64,000 bases of DNA from CAVWNR01 sp963756525 (GTDB taxonomy: Bacteria > Actinomycetota > Actinomycetes > Mycobacteriales > Jatrophihabitantaceae): contig CAVWNR010000007.1 in NCBI GenBank assembly GCA_963756525.1, positions 1 through 64,000 on the forward strand, in the 5' to 3' direction. The notes below the pieces were generated by a model. It worked only from the letters and a program-made list of their open reading frames with translations. It searched no databases and was not told the origin of the DNA. Both the position numbers and the translations under genes were made by a program. Shown piece by piece: positions 29,847 to 37,942 of this stretch; the stretch's first letter is position 1, and each line of letters opens with the position of its first letter.

Positions 29847-30727
29847 CCACTCGCGCGTCGGTCCGGGTCCTGGCACCCGGCCCGTTGACGACGATCCAGG
29901 ATCTGGGGCGCCCCGGTCTGGCTCACCTCGGCGTCGGGCACTCCGGTGCCTGCGATCAGCCCGCACATCGCCTCGCCAACCGGATCGTCGGCAATCGCGA
30001 GTCCGCCGCGACCCTCGAGATCACTGTCGGCGGGCTCGCCGTCCGGTTCAGCCACCCGACGTGGATGGCGCTCGCCGGGGCGCCTGCCCCACTGACGCTC
30101 GCGGGGCGCGCCCAGTCATTCTTCTGCCCACTGTTCGGCCCCGCGGGAAGCGAATTGCGCGTGGGTTGGTCGACAACAGGCGCCCGCAGTTACCTGGCGG
30201 TTCGCGGGGGCATCGACGTAGCGCGTGTGCTCGGATCCCGTTCCACTGATCTTCTGACCCGCCTGGGGCCCGCGGCCCTCCGGTCGGGCACCGTGCTCCC
30301 CGTCGGGGACGAGATTGACGGCCCGATTCCTGCCATCGACCTTGTACCGACACAGCCGATCGACAGCGACGCCATCCTCAACGCACTCCCCGCCCCCCGG
30401 CCCGAGCTCTTCACGGCCGGTGCCCTTGACCTGCTCGGACGAGCCACCTGGTCGGTCAGCACGGACAGTGATCGCGCTGGGATTCGGCTCGACGGGCCGA
30501 GACTGCACCGTGCCGGTGACACGGAGCTGCCGAGCGAGGGTGTCGTCACCGGCGCGATCCAGGTCCCACCGTCCGGACGGCCCATCGTCTTGCTCACCGA
30601 TCACCCGGTCACCGGCGGATATCCGGTCATCGCGATTCTCCGACACGCCTCGTTACCGACTGCCGCGCAGCTGCGCGTCGGACAGCAGCTTCGCTTCCGA
30701 CTGACTCGGTCTCAATCGAACTATTGA
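29843..30727 (+). CDS. pxpC: 5-oxoprolinase subunit C (KipA-like, biotin-independent)
   Basis: 294 residues. The likely start is TTG 29843, overlapping the pxpB stop as TTGA; no ATG or GTG in frame fits better. VRVLAPGPLTTIQDLGRPGL is the typical opening of allophanate hydrolase subunit 2 family members. GVGHSGACDQPAHRLANRIV, AVRGGIDV and the C-terminal SEGVVTGAIQVPPSGRPIVL and DHPVTGGYPVIA blocks are all present. It completes the PxpABC enzyme. It is the last gene of the gntR-pxpB-pxpC run; an 85-base gap follows. Confidence 0.88.
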   Translation: MTTRASVRVLAPGPLTTIQDLGRPGLAHLGVGHSGACDQPAHRLANRIVGNRESAATLEITVGGLAVRFSHPTWMALAGAPAPLTLAGRAQSFFCPLFGPAGSELRVGWSTTGARSYLAVRGGIDVARVLGSRSTDLLTRLGPAALRSGTVLPVGDEIDGPIPAIDLVPTQPIDSDAILNALPAPRPELFTAGALDLLGRATWSVSTDSDRAGIRLDGPRLHRAGDTELPSEGVVTGAIQVPPSGRPIVLLTDHPVTGGYPVIAILRHASLPTAAQLRVGQQLRFRLTRSQSNY

Positions 30728-30812
30728 CGGATCGCTCGACGAGCGTCATCGGTATCAACGCGCTCGGGATGGCCTCCTTCAGCGCAATGCATCCACGGCT
30801 TGGGGGTAAGCA

Positions 30813-31655
30813 ATGACCACTGTCCACACTCCGGCGCTCGACCGGCCGCTGCTCGATTCGATCGCCCGGCGCATCCGGTCGGGTCAGCTGTCGACCCCGG
30901 CACCGGTTGCCGCGCCGGACGAGCACCGGGCGGATCTGCCGTCCCAGCCGACCGTTGCCAACCGCAGCAACTTCTCGCAGCAGCGCCTCGACAATGCCGT
31001 CCTCGACACCGCCGCATTCCTCGTTCCACTGCAGGTTCTCCCGCTGCCGGTGATGTCCGAGGGAGTCGACGAGCCGCCGGGCACACCCGACACCGAGGGC
31101 GACATCTTCACCCAGCAGCTCTCGCCCGGCGGGGTCGACTACTACGCCGACCTGCTGCAGCGCCCCGACAAGACTGGCCTCCCGGACCGGCGGTGGTGGC
31201 TGCACACCTGGGTCGACACCGCGTCATTCCCCGCCGCACCCGAGGCGGGACGGCTCTTTTTCAAATTCAGCGTCGAAATCGACTTCCTCTGCCTCACGCC
31301 GGGCGCACAGACCCGGGGCGTGTTCGCCTTCACCACGCTGCAGAGCACGAACTACCTCGACATCCGCTGGCCGCTGCAAATCTCGCAATTCACCGCGCTG
31401 CAGCAAACCGCGCGGGTGGACCTGACCGGCTCGATCCCGGCCACCGTAGGTCAGCAGCTCGATCTGCACCTCACCTACGGCATGCTGCTCGTCGCCGGCA
31501 ACGGAGAGTTCGAATCCCAAGGCAGCTTTGCCACCCACCGGACCGTGCCCGAGCCCACTCCGGCCGACTACGGGCTGATCGAATACCGGTTCATCCCCGA
31601 CTGGTGGATCACGAGCGTCAACCGCCTGAGCGGCCTGCTCACCGATTACGCCTGA
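30813..31655 (+). CDS. hypothetical protein, no family recognised
   Basis: 280 residues. ATG 30813 follows GGGGGTAAG. There is no signal peptide or membrane span. The first 80 residues are Pro/Ala-rich and probably disordered (STPAPVAAPDEHRAD). The rest is beta-rich, with aromatic clusters such as RRWWLHTWVDTASF, FFKFSVEIDFLCLT, YLDIRWPLQI and YRFIPDWWITS. Its last residues are LSGLLTDYA. The pattern suggests a compact beta-sandwich domain, but I cannot assign it. It follows pxpC by 85 bases and may be read from the same transcript. Codon use looks like its neighbours. Confidence 0.6.
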   Translation: MTTVHTPALDRPLLDSIARRIRSGQLSTPAPVAAPDEHRADLPSQPTVANRSNFSQQRLDNAVLDTAAFLVPLQVLPLPVMSEGVDEPPGTPDTEGDIFTQQLSPGGVDYYADLLQRPDKTGLPDRRWWLHTWVDTASFPAAPEAGRLFFKFSVEIDFLCLTPGAQTRGVFAFTTLQSTNYLDIRWPLQISQFTALQQTARVDLTGSIPATVGQQLDLHLTYGMLLVAGNGEFESQGSFATHRTVPEPTPADYGLIEYRFIPDWWITSVNRLSGLLTDYA

Positions 31656-31695
31656 CCGCACCATCGGACCCTGGCAAGCCCTCGCGACCGGTGAC

Positions 31696-32397
31696 TCAGC
31701 TCGCCTGGCGGTACTGGTCGACGATCGCGGCGCGGAGTGCCGACGCCGGTGCATCGAGCGCCGACAGGATGGGCGGGACGAGTCCGCGGTTCGTCTCGAG
31801 CACGCCGAGCGCGAGGTGCTCTACCCCGATATGGGAGTCACGCCGTGCTACGGCTTCGCGCAGACTCTGCGCCAGCACCTGCTTGGCCGCCGGTGTGAAC
31901 GGCAGGTGGCCGGTTGGCAGCGCACCCGGCGCCTGGTAGCGACCGGTCGCCGGCGCCGGACGCGTCGCCGCCAATGCGACCGGCCCGGCGGCATGGCGCC
32001 GTCGGCGCCAGCGACGGAGGAACCGGTGCGGCAACCGGCGCCCGGGGTGGCAGCGATGGCTGATCTGCCCGGCGCGGGTGAGCACATCCGGTGCGAACGA
32101 GGTCTCGATCCGGGCGCGCACGGCATCGAGATCTACCCCGATGCTCGCGAGTGCCTCGCGATCCAAGTCGGCGAACAGGCCGGCTCCGGCACCGAGTCCG
32201 ACGCGACGCACGATCTGCTCCTCGACCGCCTCCGGCGTCAGACCGTACCCGCGCAGCACCGCGCCGGCTGGCGCCTCGCTCGACACCAGCGCGAGCAAGA
32301 CGTGCTCACAGCCGATGAAACGATGCCCGAGGCGCCGGGCGTGCTGCTGGGCATGGATCACCGCGGTGCGCGCCTCGGCGGTGAACTGCTCGAACAT
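31696..32397 (-). CDS. Clp N-terminal domain protein (ClpC N-domain, two repeats, no ATPase)
   Basis: 233 residues. ATG 32397 shares its A with the stop of the upstream HTH gene (TGATG), so translation is coupled; GGAGG lies just before. Repeat 1 opens MFEQFTAEARTAVIHAQQHA, with RLGHRFIGCEHVLLALV. Repeat 2 near the C-terminus reads FTPAAKQVLAQSLREAVARR, then HIGVEHLALGVLE. The two are joined by a basic, Arg-rich linker (GRRLPHRFLRRWRRRRHAAG). These domains bind adaptors and substrates of Clp proteases; with no AAA module the protein cannot unfold anything itself. It may be an adaptor or decoy for ClpC. Confidence 0.8.
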   Translation of the reverse strand: MFEQFTAEARTAVIHAQQHARRLGHRFIGCEHVLLALVSSEAPAGAVLRGYGLTPEAVEEQIVRRVGLGAGAGLFADLDREALASIGVDLDAVRARIETSFAPDVLTRAGQISHRCHPGRRLPHRFLRRWRRRRHAAGPVALAATRPAPATGRYQAPGALPTGHLPFTPAAKQVLAQSLREAVARRDSHIGVEHLALGVLETNRGLVPPILSALDAPASALRAAIVDQYRQAS

Positions 32398-32630
32398 CAC
32401 CGCCTCCCGATCCGCCGGCCGTACTTGCGATGCACCGTCTGCTTGCTGACGCCCAGCCGCTGCGCGATCTCCTGCCATGACCAGCCGGCGTCGCGGGCCC
32501 GCTCGACTTGCAGGATCTCCAACCGTTCGGTGAGCGCGCGTAACGCCGCCACCGCGCGAAGCCCCACGTCCGGGTCATGGTTCGCCGCGCCCTCGGCAAT
32601 TTCGATCGTCGTCTCCACGGCCGTCAGCAT
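32397..32630 (-). CDS. small HTH regulator paired with the Clp-N protein
   Basis: 77 residues. A helix-turn-helix fills the C-terminal half: ERARDAGWSWQEIAQRLGVS, then KQTVHRKYGRRIG. The N-terminal half is a helix likely used for dimer formation. Pairs of this small HTH gene with a Clp-N gene are common in actinobacteria and are usually autoregulated. Its ATG at 32630 sits in the middle of a 16-base palindrome, and a second copy lies 28 bases upstream, so the protein very likely represses its own operon. The one-base overlap with the next gene implies fixed stoichiometry. Confidence 0.8.
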   Translation of the reverse strand: MLTAVETTIEIAEGAANHDPDVGLRAVAALRALTERLEILQVERARDAGWSWQEIAQRLGVSKQTVHRKYGRRIGRR

Positions 32631-32666
32631 ATGCTGACTGATCAGCAGCTGTCAACATATGCTGAC
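32623..32666. promoter_or_regulatory. twin palindromic operators for the HTH/Clp-N operon
   Basis: GTCAGCATATGCTGAC (32623-32638) is a perfect palindrome covering the start codon at 32628-32630. GTCAACATATGCTGAC (32651-32666) differs at one position. The centres are 28 bases apart, close to three helical turns, so two dimers would bind almost the same face. Confidence 0.75.
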
Positions 32667-32681
32667 GATCCCGGAGTTAGG

Positions 32682-33641
32682 CTACCGCGCGGGATCAGGC
32701 ACTGAGTCCAATCGCCGTCCGGCGATGGCCTCGGCGAGGACGAGGTCCTCCCACGACATGCCGGTGCTCTTGAACACCACGGTACGGCCCGGGTCGATCA
32801 TGTGGTCGCCGCGGATCACATCGGCCATCGGGATGAGGTCGTCGGCTTGCAGCTGACCCTCCTCGATCGCCATTATCACCTCGCCGGCTTCCCTGAGCGC
32901 CGTGTCGACGTCCTCGACGATGACGTCGGCGGTGCCCATGAGGCGGCCGTCAAGTTCGCGAGCCGCGGGTTCGTGGGAGCCGACGGCGATCACTACCGAT
33001 CCCTTGGCAAGATGTCGCGAGTCGAACAGCGGGGTGCGCGCGGTGCTCGCGCAGACAAGCACGTCGGCAGTTTCGAGAACGTCGTTCACCGTCGGATCGT
33101 CGCAGCCGAGCACCACCGCACCCTGCGGCAGCTCCTCCCGCACGCGTTCGAAATGCCGCACCACAAAGGTGACGCGGCCGAGGGCGACCTGCTGGCAGCC
33201 GGCCAGCGCAGCGACGTGCCCGATTGCCTGCGGGCCGGCGCCGAAACCGACGACGTTGACCGGCCGGGCAAATCTGCGCAGTGCCGGCGCGGTAGCCGCG
33301 ATCGAGACTGCCGGAGTTCGCAGGTTGGTCAGCGTGGTTCCGTCGAGGATCGCACGCAGCCGCAGGGTTTCCGCGTCGAACAGCAGGTACACGGCCTGAA
33401 TACGTGACAGTCCGATCGCCGGATTGTCCGGCGCGATGGTCACCGCCTTGACACCGACCGAGCTCGCGGACTGCGACGGCATCAACAACAGCTGGCCGTT
33501 ACTGACGTCGACGATGCTGCGTTGCGGGTCGTCGCCGGGCTCGAAACCTGCCTGGATCGTCTGGGTGATGACCTGTGCCGCCGCGGCCCGCGACAGGATC
33601 CGCTCGATGTCGGCCGACCCGAGGATCAGCACATCCCGCAT
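32682..33641 (-). CDS. ornithine cyclodeaminase / mu-crystallin family protein
   Basis: 319 residues. It has the Rossmann layout of the family: a substrate domain with QLLLMPSQSASSVGVKAVTI, where Lys and Met/Ser line the substrate pocket, then VNVVGFGAGPQAIGHVAAL for NAD(P)H. VCASTARTPLFDSRHLAKGS, VIAVGSHEPAARELDGRLM and VVFKSTGMSWEDLVLAEAI are the usual later motifs. Members are ornithine cyclodeaminases, ketimine reductases or amino acid dehydrogenases; the reaction here is unknown. It starts 128 bases from the divergent SGNH hydrolase gene. Confidence 0.8.
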   Translation of the reverse strand: MRDVLILGSADIERILSRAAAAQVITQTIQAGFEPGDDPQRSIVDVSNGQLLLMPSQSASSVGVKAVTIAPDNPAIGLSRIQAVYLLFDAETLRLRAILDGTTLTNLRTPAVSIAATAPALRRFARPVNVVGFGAGPQAIGHVAALAGCQQVALGRVTFVVRHFERVREELPQGAVVLGCDDPTVNDVLETADVLVCASTARTPLFDSRHLAKGSVVIAVGSHEPAARELDGRLMGTADVIVEDVDTALREAGEVIMAIEEGQLQADDLIPMADVIRGDHMIDPGRTVVFKSTGMSWEDLVLAEAIAGRRLDSVPDPAR

Positions 33642-33768
33642 GGCCTCACCATTGGAACGACGGTCACCCTTCAGAGTGCGCCAGCACGGATCTGGATCCG
33701 GCGGTCCGCTCGATGCTATCCGCGGTCGCGGAGTTTGCGGGCGACGTCAGCCGGGGAACCCATCGCAC

Positions 33769-35163
33769 ATGGCGAGCGTGAAAGGGATGCCCCGCCCGCT
33801 CGCCATCACCGTCAACGCGGCGACGGTCCTGCTCGTGGCCATCGGGGCGATCGCGCTGTCGCTGTGGATAACGCCGATGCAGAAGGTGTCCGCCGCGGGG
33901 CAGACGATTCGGGTTGGCGTGACCGCGCCGACGTGGGATCTGTCCGGGCCGGGCGAGCTCGACCTGTTCGGCCAGCGGATCCCTACGACTATCGACTTCG
34001 CCGGTCCGGTTCGTCCTCGCTTGGCGCTGACCCGGATCACCTTGACCGAACAGCTCAACCAGTTCGCGGCAAGCGGGCCGGACGCTGTCGCGAAGTCACT
34101 GCAGCATGCGCTGGTCAGCGGCTGGGAGCACTTCTTCGCCTGGCAGATCGTGATCGTCGGGCTGACCGCGATCGTGCTGTTCGGCGCGCTTGCCGGCTGG
34201 CTGCGCCGCGGCCGCTGGCGCAGCGTGCGGCTGATCGCTCTTGGAGTGGTCGTGGCCGAGGCGGTCAATGTGGGCGCGATCATGATCACGGCCTACACCG
34301 CTCCCAGCAAGCTGTCGAAGGTCAGCTCGCTGCAGGCGCTCGTCGGCGGCGCGCCGCCGCCGCAAATCCCCGGGCAGCCCAGTCCCGGCGACGCGCAGAT
34401 CCGCAACGTCGTCGTCGTAGGCGACTCCACCGCCGCCGGCGAGGGAAACCGACCCGTTGTCGGAGGCAACGCCATCGACCGGGCCTGTCAGCGCAGCCAG
34501 GACGCGTTCGCCCCAGATCTTGCCCGGGCGAACAGCTGGCACGTCACCAACCTGGCCTGCGCGGGAGCAACGATCCGTGCCGGACTACTCGGGCCGCAGC
34601 AGGTCGGCAGCCACTCCATTCCTCCCCAGCTCGACGCTGCCGCCGTCAAAAAAACCGACTTGATCATCATCAGCATCGGCGCGAACGACCTGCACTGGTC
34701 GGCGCTGCTGCGCCTTTGCGCCGTCTCGCGCGACTGCTCCAACCAGGCCGAGGCGGCCTACTTCCAGCAACAGCTCGCCGGATTCAGTCGCGACCTACTG
34801 CAGCTGCTCTCGCAACTGCAGCTGCTGGACACGCATCCCGCGGTGATCGTCAACCAGTATTACGACCCGTTCCCGGACGACATCAGCTGCTTGACCAGCC
34901 ACGGGCTCACCGACTCGAAGAAGCACTCGCTCGAGGCCGACCTCGGCGCGCTGAACGAGATCCTCCGCAAGGGCGCTACTGCGGCCGGTTTCCGCACCGC
35001 GAGCCCGGACTTCACCGGACACGGGCTGTGCAGCCACCAGCCCTACGTCCAAGGCCTCAACGCCAAGGCGCCGTTCCATCCCACGGCCAGTGGCGAACTC
35101 GCGATCGCACTCGCCGACGAACGGGCGCTGCATTCCCAGACCGCGCCGCAGACCGGGTCCTAA
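33769..35163 (+). CDS. membrane-anchored SGNH/GDSL hydrolase
   Basis: 464 residues from ATG 33769; in-frame alternatives are GTG 33778 and ATG 33787. Membrane spans are at about 12-35, 123-145 and 154-176. The catalytic domain follows: NVVVVGDSTAAGEG with the nucleophile Ser220, NLACAGATIRAG (block II), IISIGANDLHW (block III, Asn) and PFHPTASGELAIA (block V, catalytic His). Extra cysteines (RLCAVSRDC, SCLTSHG, GLCSHQ) suggest disulphides, so the domain is probably outside the membrane. SGNH enzymes cut or move acyl groups on lipids, polysaccharides or small esters. It is not next to other cell-wall genes. Confidence 0.75.
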   Translation: MASVKGMPRPLAITVNAATVLLVAIGAIALSLWITPMQKVSAAGQTIRVGVTAPTWDLSGPGELDLFGQRIPTTIDFAGPVRPRLALTRITLTEQLNQFAASGPDAVAKSLQHALVSGWEHFFAWQIVIVGLTAIVLFGALAGWLRRGRWRSVRLIALGVVVAEAVNVGAIMITAYTAPSKLSKVSSLQALVGGAPPPQIPGQPSPGDAQIRNVVVVGDSTAAGEGNRPVVGGNAIDRACQRSQDAFAPDLARANSWHVTNLACAGATIRAGLLGPQQVGSHSIPPQLDAAAVKKTDLIIISIGANDLHWSALLRLCAVSRDCSNQAEAAYFQQQLAGFSRDLLQLLSQLQLLDTHPAVIVNQYYDPFPDDISCLTSHGLTDSKKHSLEADLGALNEILRKGATAAGFRTASPDFTGHGLCSHQPYVQGLNAKAPFHPTASGELAIALADERALHSQTAPQTGS

Positions 35164-35186
35164 TCCGGGCGAAAGTGCGCTTGCAG

Positions 35187-35420
35187 TCAGTGTTGATGCG
35201 AGCGCTGCTCGGCCTCGGCGGCGGCGGCCTCGGCGCGGGCTTTCTCCGCCTGGGCCTCGCGTCCGGCGACCTCGCGCTCGGCGTCTGCCTTGTCCTGCTG
35301 GGCCTGCCCTTCGCGCTTCAGCGACTGGTTGTCGGTGAGGGCACCCGTTGCTTCCTTCAGCTTGCCCTTGACATCCTCGACGGCACCTTTCGCGCCGGCC
35401 TCGGGTCCGGTGTCAGGCAT
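35187..35420 (-). CDS. CsbD-family stress protein
   Basis: 77 residues, highly charged and without hydrophobic core: GAVEDVKGKLKEATGALTDN then an Ala/Glu/Arg-rich helical tail ending SHQH. CsbD-like proteins are general stress proteins, under sigma-B control in Bacillus; the molecular role is unknown. GGGAG precedes the ATG at 35420. A GGGTAC element lies on the minus strand at 35473-35478, as in sigma-B-type -10 boxes, but I see no matching GTTT box. It converges with the SGNH hydrolase gene, 23 bases apart. Confidence 0.75.
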   Translation of the reverse strand: MPDTGPEAGAKGAVEDVKGKLKEATGALTDNQSLKREGQAQQDKADAEREVAGREAQAEKARAEAAAAEAEQRSHQH

Positions 35421-35524
35421 GACGTGCTCCCTTGCGATCGTGTCGAGATAGCGGTTCGTGCCGAGTTAGGGCGTACCCGGCAGGCCGCCGGTCCATGCGG
35501 GGCGGCGACGGCCCGGCGTCGGTC

Positions 35525-36388
35525 TTACTGCGACGCTGACCGCGATGCCATCTTGGGCGACAGCGGCAGCTCGACGAACTGGTCGTGCGCCGGCACCCAG
35601 CGGCAGTCACCGTCGGCGTAGACGACGGCTTGCCCGAGCATCGGCAGCGTCAGCGGCCGCCAGGCCGAGTTCGGGTCGGTGCTGGCCGTCGGCACGAGGC
35701 TCAGCGCGAGACTTCCGCTGAGCCGGCCGCCGAGCAGCTCGAACATGTCCTTCGGGATCGCCCACACCACGCCGTGCATCACGCCGTGGCCTGCGGTGGC
35801 CGCAACGGTGATCCGCTCCACGTACCATTCGAAGCCCTTCACGCCCTGCGGGACGTTGCCGACCTCCAGCTTCGACACCGCCGAGAGGACCGGCGCCATC
35901 CCGGCGGCCACCGTGCCCACCCCGGGCACCACGCCGAGCATCGAGGCGACATGTCCGGCCCCGTCGATGATCGGCTGCATCCGCTGCCAGTCCGCCGCCG
36001 CCTTCTCCGTCCAGTCCGCCTGATGCATCACCGGGCTGAGGTACTTGGTGCTCGCCAGTATCTCGTGCGTGCGCCAGCCGCCGGACACCGGAAAGTAGAG
36101 GTACACCCGCGCCGCGATCTCGTCGAGCCGGTCCCAGAGCATGTCCCGCGCGCGCCCCTCGGACAGATGCCGGTGCTCAGGCTTGGTACCACCGTGACCG
36201 AGCGTCCACCAGTACTCGTAGATCGGCGTAGGCGTGCTCGTTACCGCGTCCGACCGGCCCGCCGGAATTACTTCGGCGTGCGACATATCCAGCAGGGGCT
36301 CCGACTCTCCGAACACCTCGAGGCAGAACGGGTGCTCGTCCTGATCCCACGTGTCGAGCTCAGCGGGAAACGACGCCAAGGTGATCAT
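35525..36388 (-). CDS. hypothetical protein
   Basis: 287 residues. The start at 36388 (MITLASFPAELDTW) is chosen because the open frame upstream runs through the palindrome and decayed genes. No signal peptide. Features include IYEYWWTLGHGGTKPEHRHL, a Gly/Val/Ala-rich helix-like stretch GHVASMLGVVPGVGTVAAGM, KGFEWYVERITVAATAG and the C-terminal WVPAHDQFVELPLSP. The middle stretch could be a membrane-active or oligomer helix. I cannot name a family. It is next to the decayed patch at 36419-37895 but looks intact. Confidence 0.55.
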   Translation of the reverse strand: MITLASFPAELDTWDQDEHPFCLEVFGESEPLLDMSHAEVIPAGRSDAVTSTPTPIYEYWWTLGHGGTKPEHRHLSEGRARDMLWDRLDEIAARVYLYFPVSGGWRTHEILASTKYLSPVMHQADWTEKAAADWQRMQPIIDGAGHVASMLGVVPGVGTVAAGMAPVLSAVSKLEVGNVPQGVKGFEWYVERITVAATAGHGVMHGVVWAIPKDMFELLGGRLSGSLALSLVPTASTDPNSAWRPLTLPMLGQAVVYADGDCRWVPAHDQFVELPLSPKMASRSASQ

Positions 36389-36418
36389 CGACCCATCATG
36401 GCCGCCCACCCCGCGTGA

Positions 36419-36574
36419 GCACCAGACACTCAGCTGCAGCTGGCGGGGTTGTTCCTTCGCTTGGGTCCTGTCCGCCGCGCGAAGCTGGAGGAGCTGGCGA
36501 TGCCGATGACGCCCGAGGAGTTCTGTGCGCGCGCTCTCGCGGCCGCGGATGACGAGGGGCGGCTGCCGCTCTGA
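36419..36574 (+). pseudogene. 3' remnant of an unknown gene
   Basis: Open from just after a stop at 36416 to TGA 36572-36574, without a plausible start. It encodes a coding-like tail: LQLAGLFLRLGPVRRAKLEE, then LAMPMTPEEFCARALAAADD and EGRLPL. The composition is that of a normal actinobacterial protein C-terminus. Its 5' part seems to have been lost. It is followed after three bases by another truncated gene. The region 36389-36736 has no intact gene. Confidence 0.4.
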
Positions 36575-36577
36575 CGT

Positions 36578-36670
36578 ATGACGTACTGGGAGATCTTCCC
36601 GTTCGAGCGGGACGGGCTGCGGGTTGTGCCGCTCGAAGCACCGCCGGTTCCCGAGCCGCGCCATGCCTGC
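36578..36670 (+). pseudogene. 5' remnant of a HIT-like gene, cut at the palindrome
   Basis: It starts ATG 36578 and reads MTYWEIFPFERDGLRVVPLE, then APPVPEPRH. I recognise this N-terminus from actinobacterial HIT-superfamily or phosphorylase-like proteins, where a zinc Cys pair and a histidine triad should follow. Here the sequence runs directly into the palindrome at 36671 after about 31 codons and nothing further of the family is visible. The assignment rests on memory of the N-terminal motif only. Confidence 0.4.
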
Positions 36671-36725
36671 TGCCGTGATCATGGGGTTCATCCAGGAATC
36701 CTGCACAAAACCCATGATCACGGCA
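36671..36725. repeat. nested palindromic element
   Basis: The outer arms are perfect: TGCCGTGATCATGGG (36671-36685) and its complement (36711-36725). At the exact centre is a second palindrome, CAGGAATCCTG (36693-36703), with seven-base spacers on each side. Total length is 55 bases. It lies between the truncated HIT-like gene and the 3' end of the glycosyltransferase, and marks the break of the former. Confidence 0.75.
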
Positions 36726-36736
36726 CACGTGGGCCG

Positions 36737-37895
36737 TTAGTCGGGCATCGAGTGGTTCGGGTGAACGCTCGCGCGCAGATTGGCGGCGACGGCCTCCGGC
36801 GGGGGCATCGCCGCGATCTGCTCGGCTACCACGACGCTGGCGGCTCGGACATCCGGATCGGTCAACAAGTTCCGCACGACGGTCCGCATGACTTCGGCAC
36901 TGATCTCGTGCGGCAGCAGCGTGCGGCCGGCCCCGCTGCAGGCGAGCAAGTCGGGCATTACGGAAGTTGTCGGCCGCCTGGGGAAGGGCGAGTTGTGGGA
37001 TGCCGTGCGCCAGCGCGCCGAGCATCGTGCCCCCGCCCGCGTGGTGGATGACCAGCGAGCAATCCGGGAGGATCTCCTGCTGCGGCCGGTAGCGCTCGAC
37101 CGCCGTATTGGTCGGGAGTGGCCCGAGGTCCCCAGGGTGGAGCGCGCCGGTCGTGACGAAGAGCCGCAGCGGTTCGTCGGCCAGCGCAGCGATCACCGTC
37201 CTCACCAGATCCGCGTTTGCCCACAGCGTGCCCAGCGTGAAATAGACGAGCGGCGGTGACTGTGGGATGCGCTGCCGGATCGGCAAGGCGGTCGGCCGCG
37301 CGCGCAGCGACGAGTCGGCGAAGCCTGCCGCGTCCGAGTCGAGGTTCGGCGGGAAGATCGCCACCGTCGGTCCGCGGTGCAGGCCCGCGCCATGGGGAAC
37401 GTCCACCCCGAAGCTTCGCCACAACGGCGAAATCGCGTCGGTGACGAGTTGCTGCAACTCCGCGTCCGGCAAGGCGCCGATCGCATGGTGCACGCTGGGG
37501 ACGCCGAGCAGTTCGGCGACCAACGGGCCGCAGAACGCCATGCTGTCGAAGAGGACGGCGTCGGGGCGCTGCTCCCGGGCGACCGCGAGGACGTCGTCGA
37601 CCATGTCCGCTGCACCGATCTCCGCGAACAGGCGCGGGCCGAAGTACGCCGGGATGCGCTGCGGCGGGAGACCGTCGCCTGGCGTGCCCCGGGTGCGCGC
37701 GGCCAGCTGGCCGAACCAGGCGTCGAGGCCGTTTCCCGCCACCCGGAACTGCGCCCCGGCATCGACGACGGTGCCCTCGACCGCCTTCCCCGACGCGACG
37801 ACCACCGCGTCGCCCTGACCCCGCAGGGCGGCGATCAACGGCCGAAGCGGGCCGATATGCCCTGCCTGCGGCACGCAGGTCACCAGCCATCGCAC
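36737..37895 (-). pseudogene. GT1-family (MGT-like) glycosyltransferase with a frameshift
   Basis: About 385 residues if repaired, normal for UDP-sugar transferases that decorate macrolides, flavonoids or lipids. The N-domain opens MRWLVTCVPQAGHIGPLRPL with the catalytic-type His; the C-domain shows PLVYFTLGTLW, DCSLVIHHAGGGTMLGALAH and GIPQLALPQAADNFRNA, the donor-sugar signature. There the frame breaks: a CCC run (36953-36955) has one base too many. Skipping one C gives NADLLACSGAGRTLLPHEIS and continues through EAVAANL to TAA 36737-36739. Either a recent pseudogene or a sequence error. The donor site is complete once repaired. Confidence 0.75.
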
Positions 37896-37942
37896 GCCCA
37901 GAGCGTGCCACGACCGACGGCGCCGCGGAATGCTCGCCTAGC

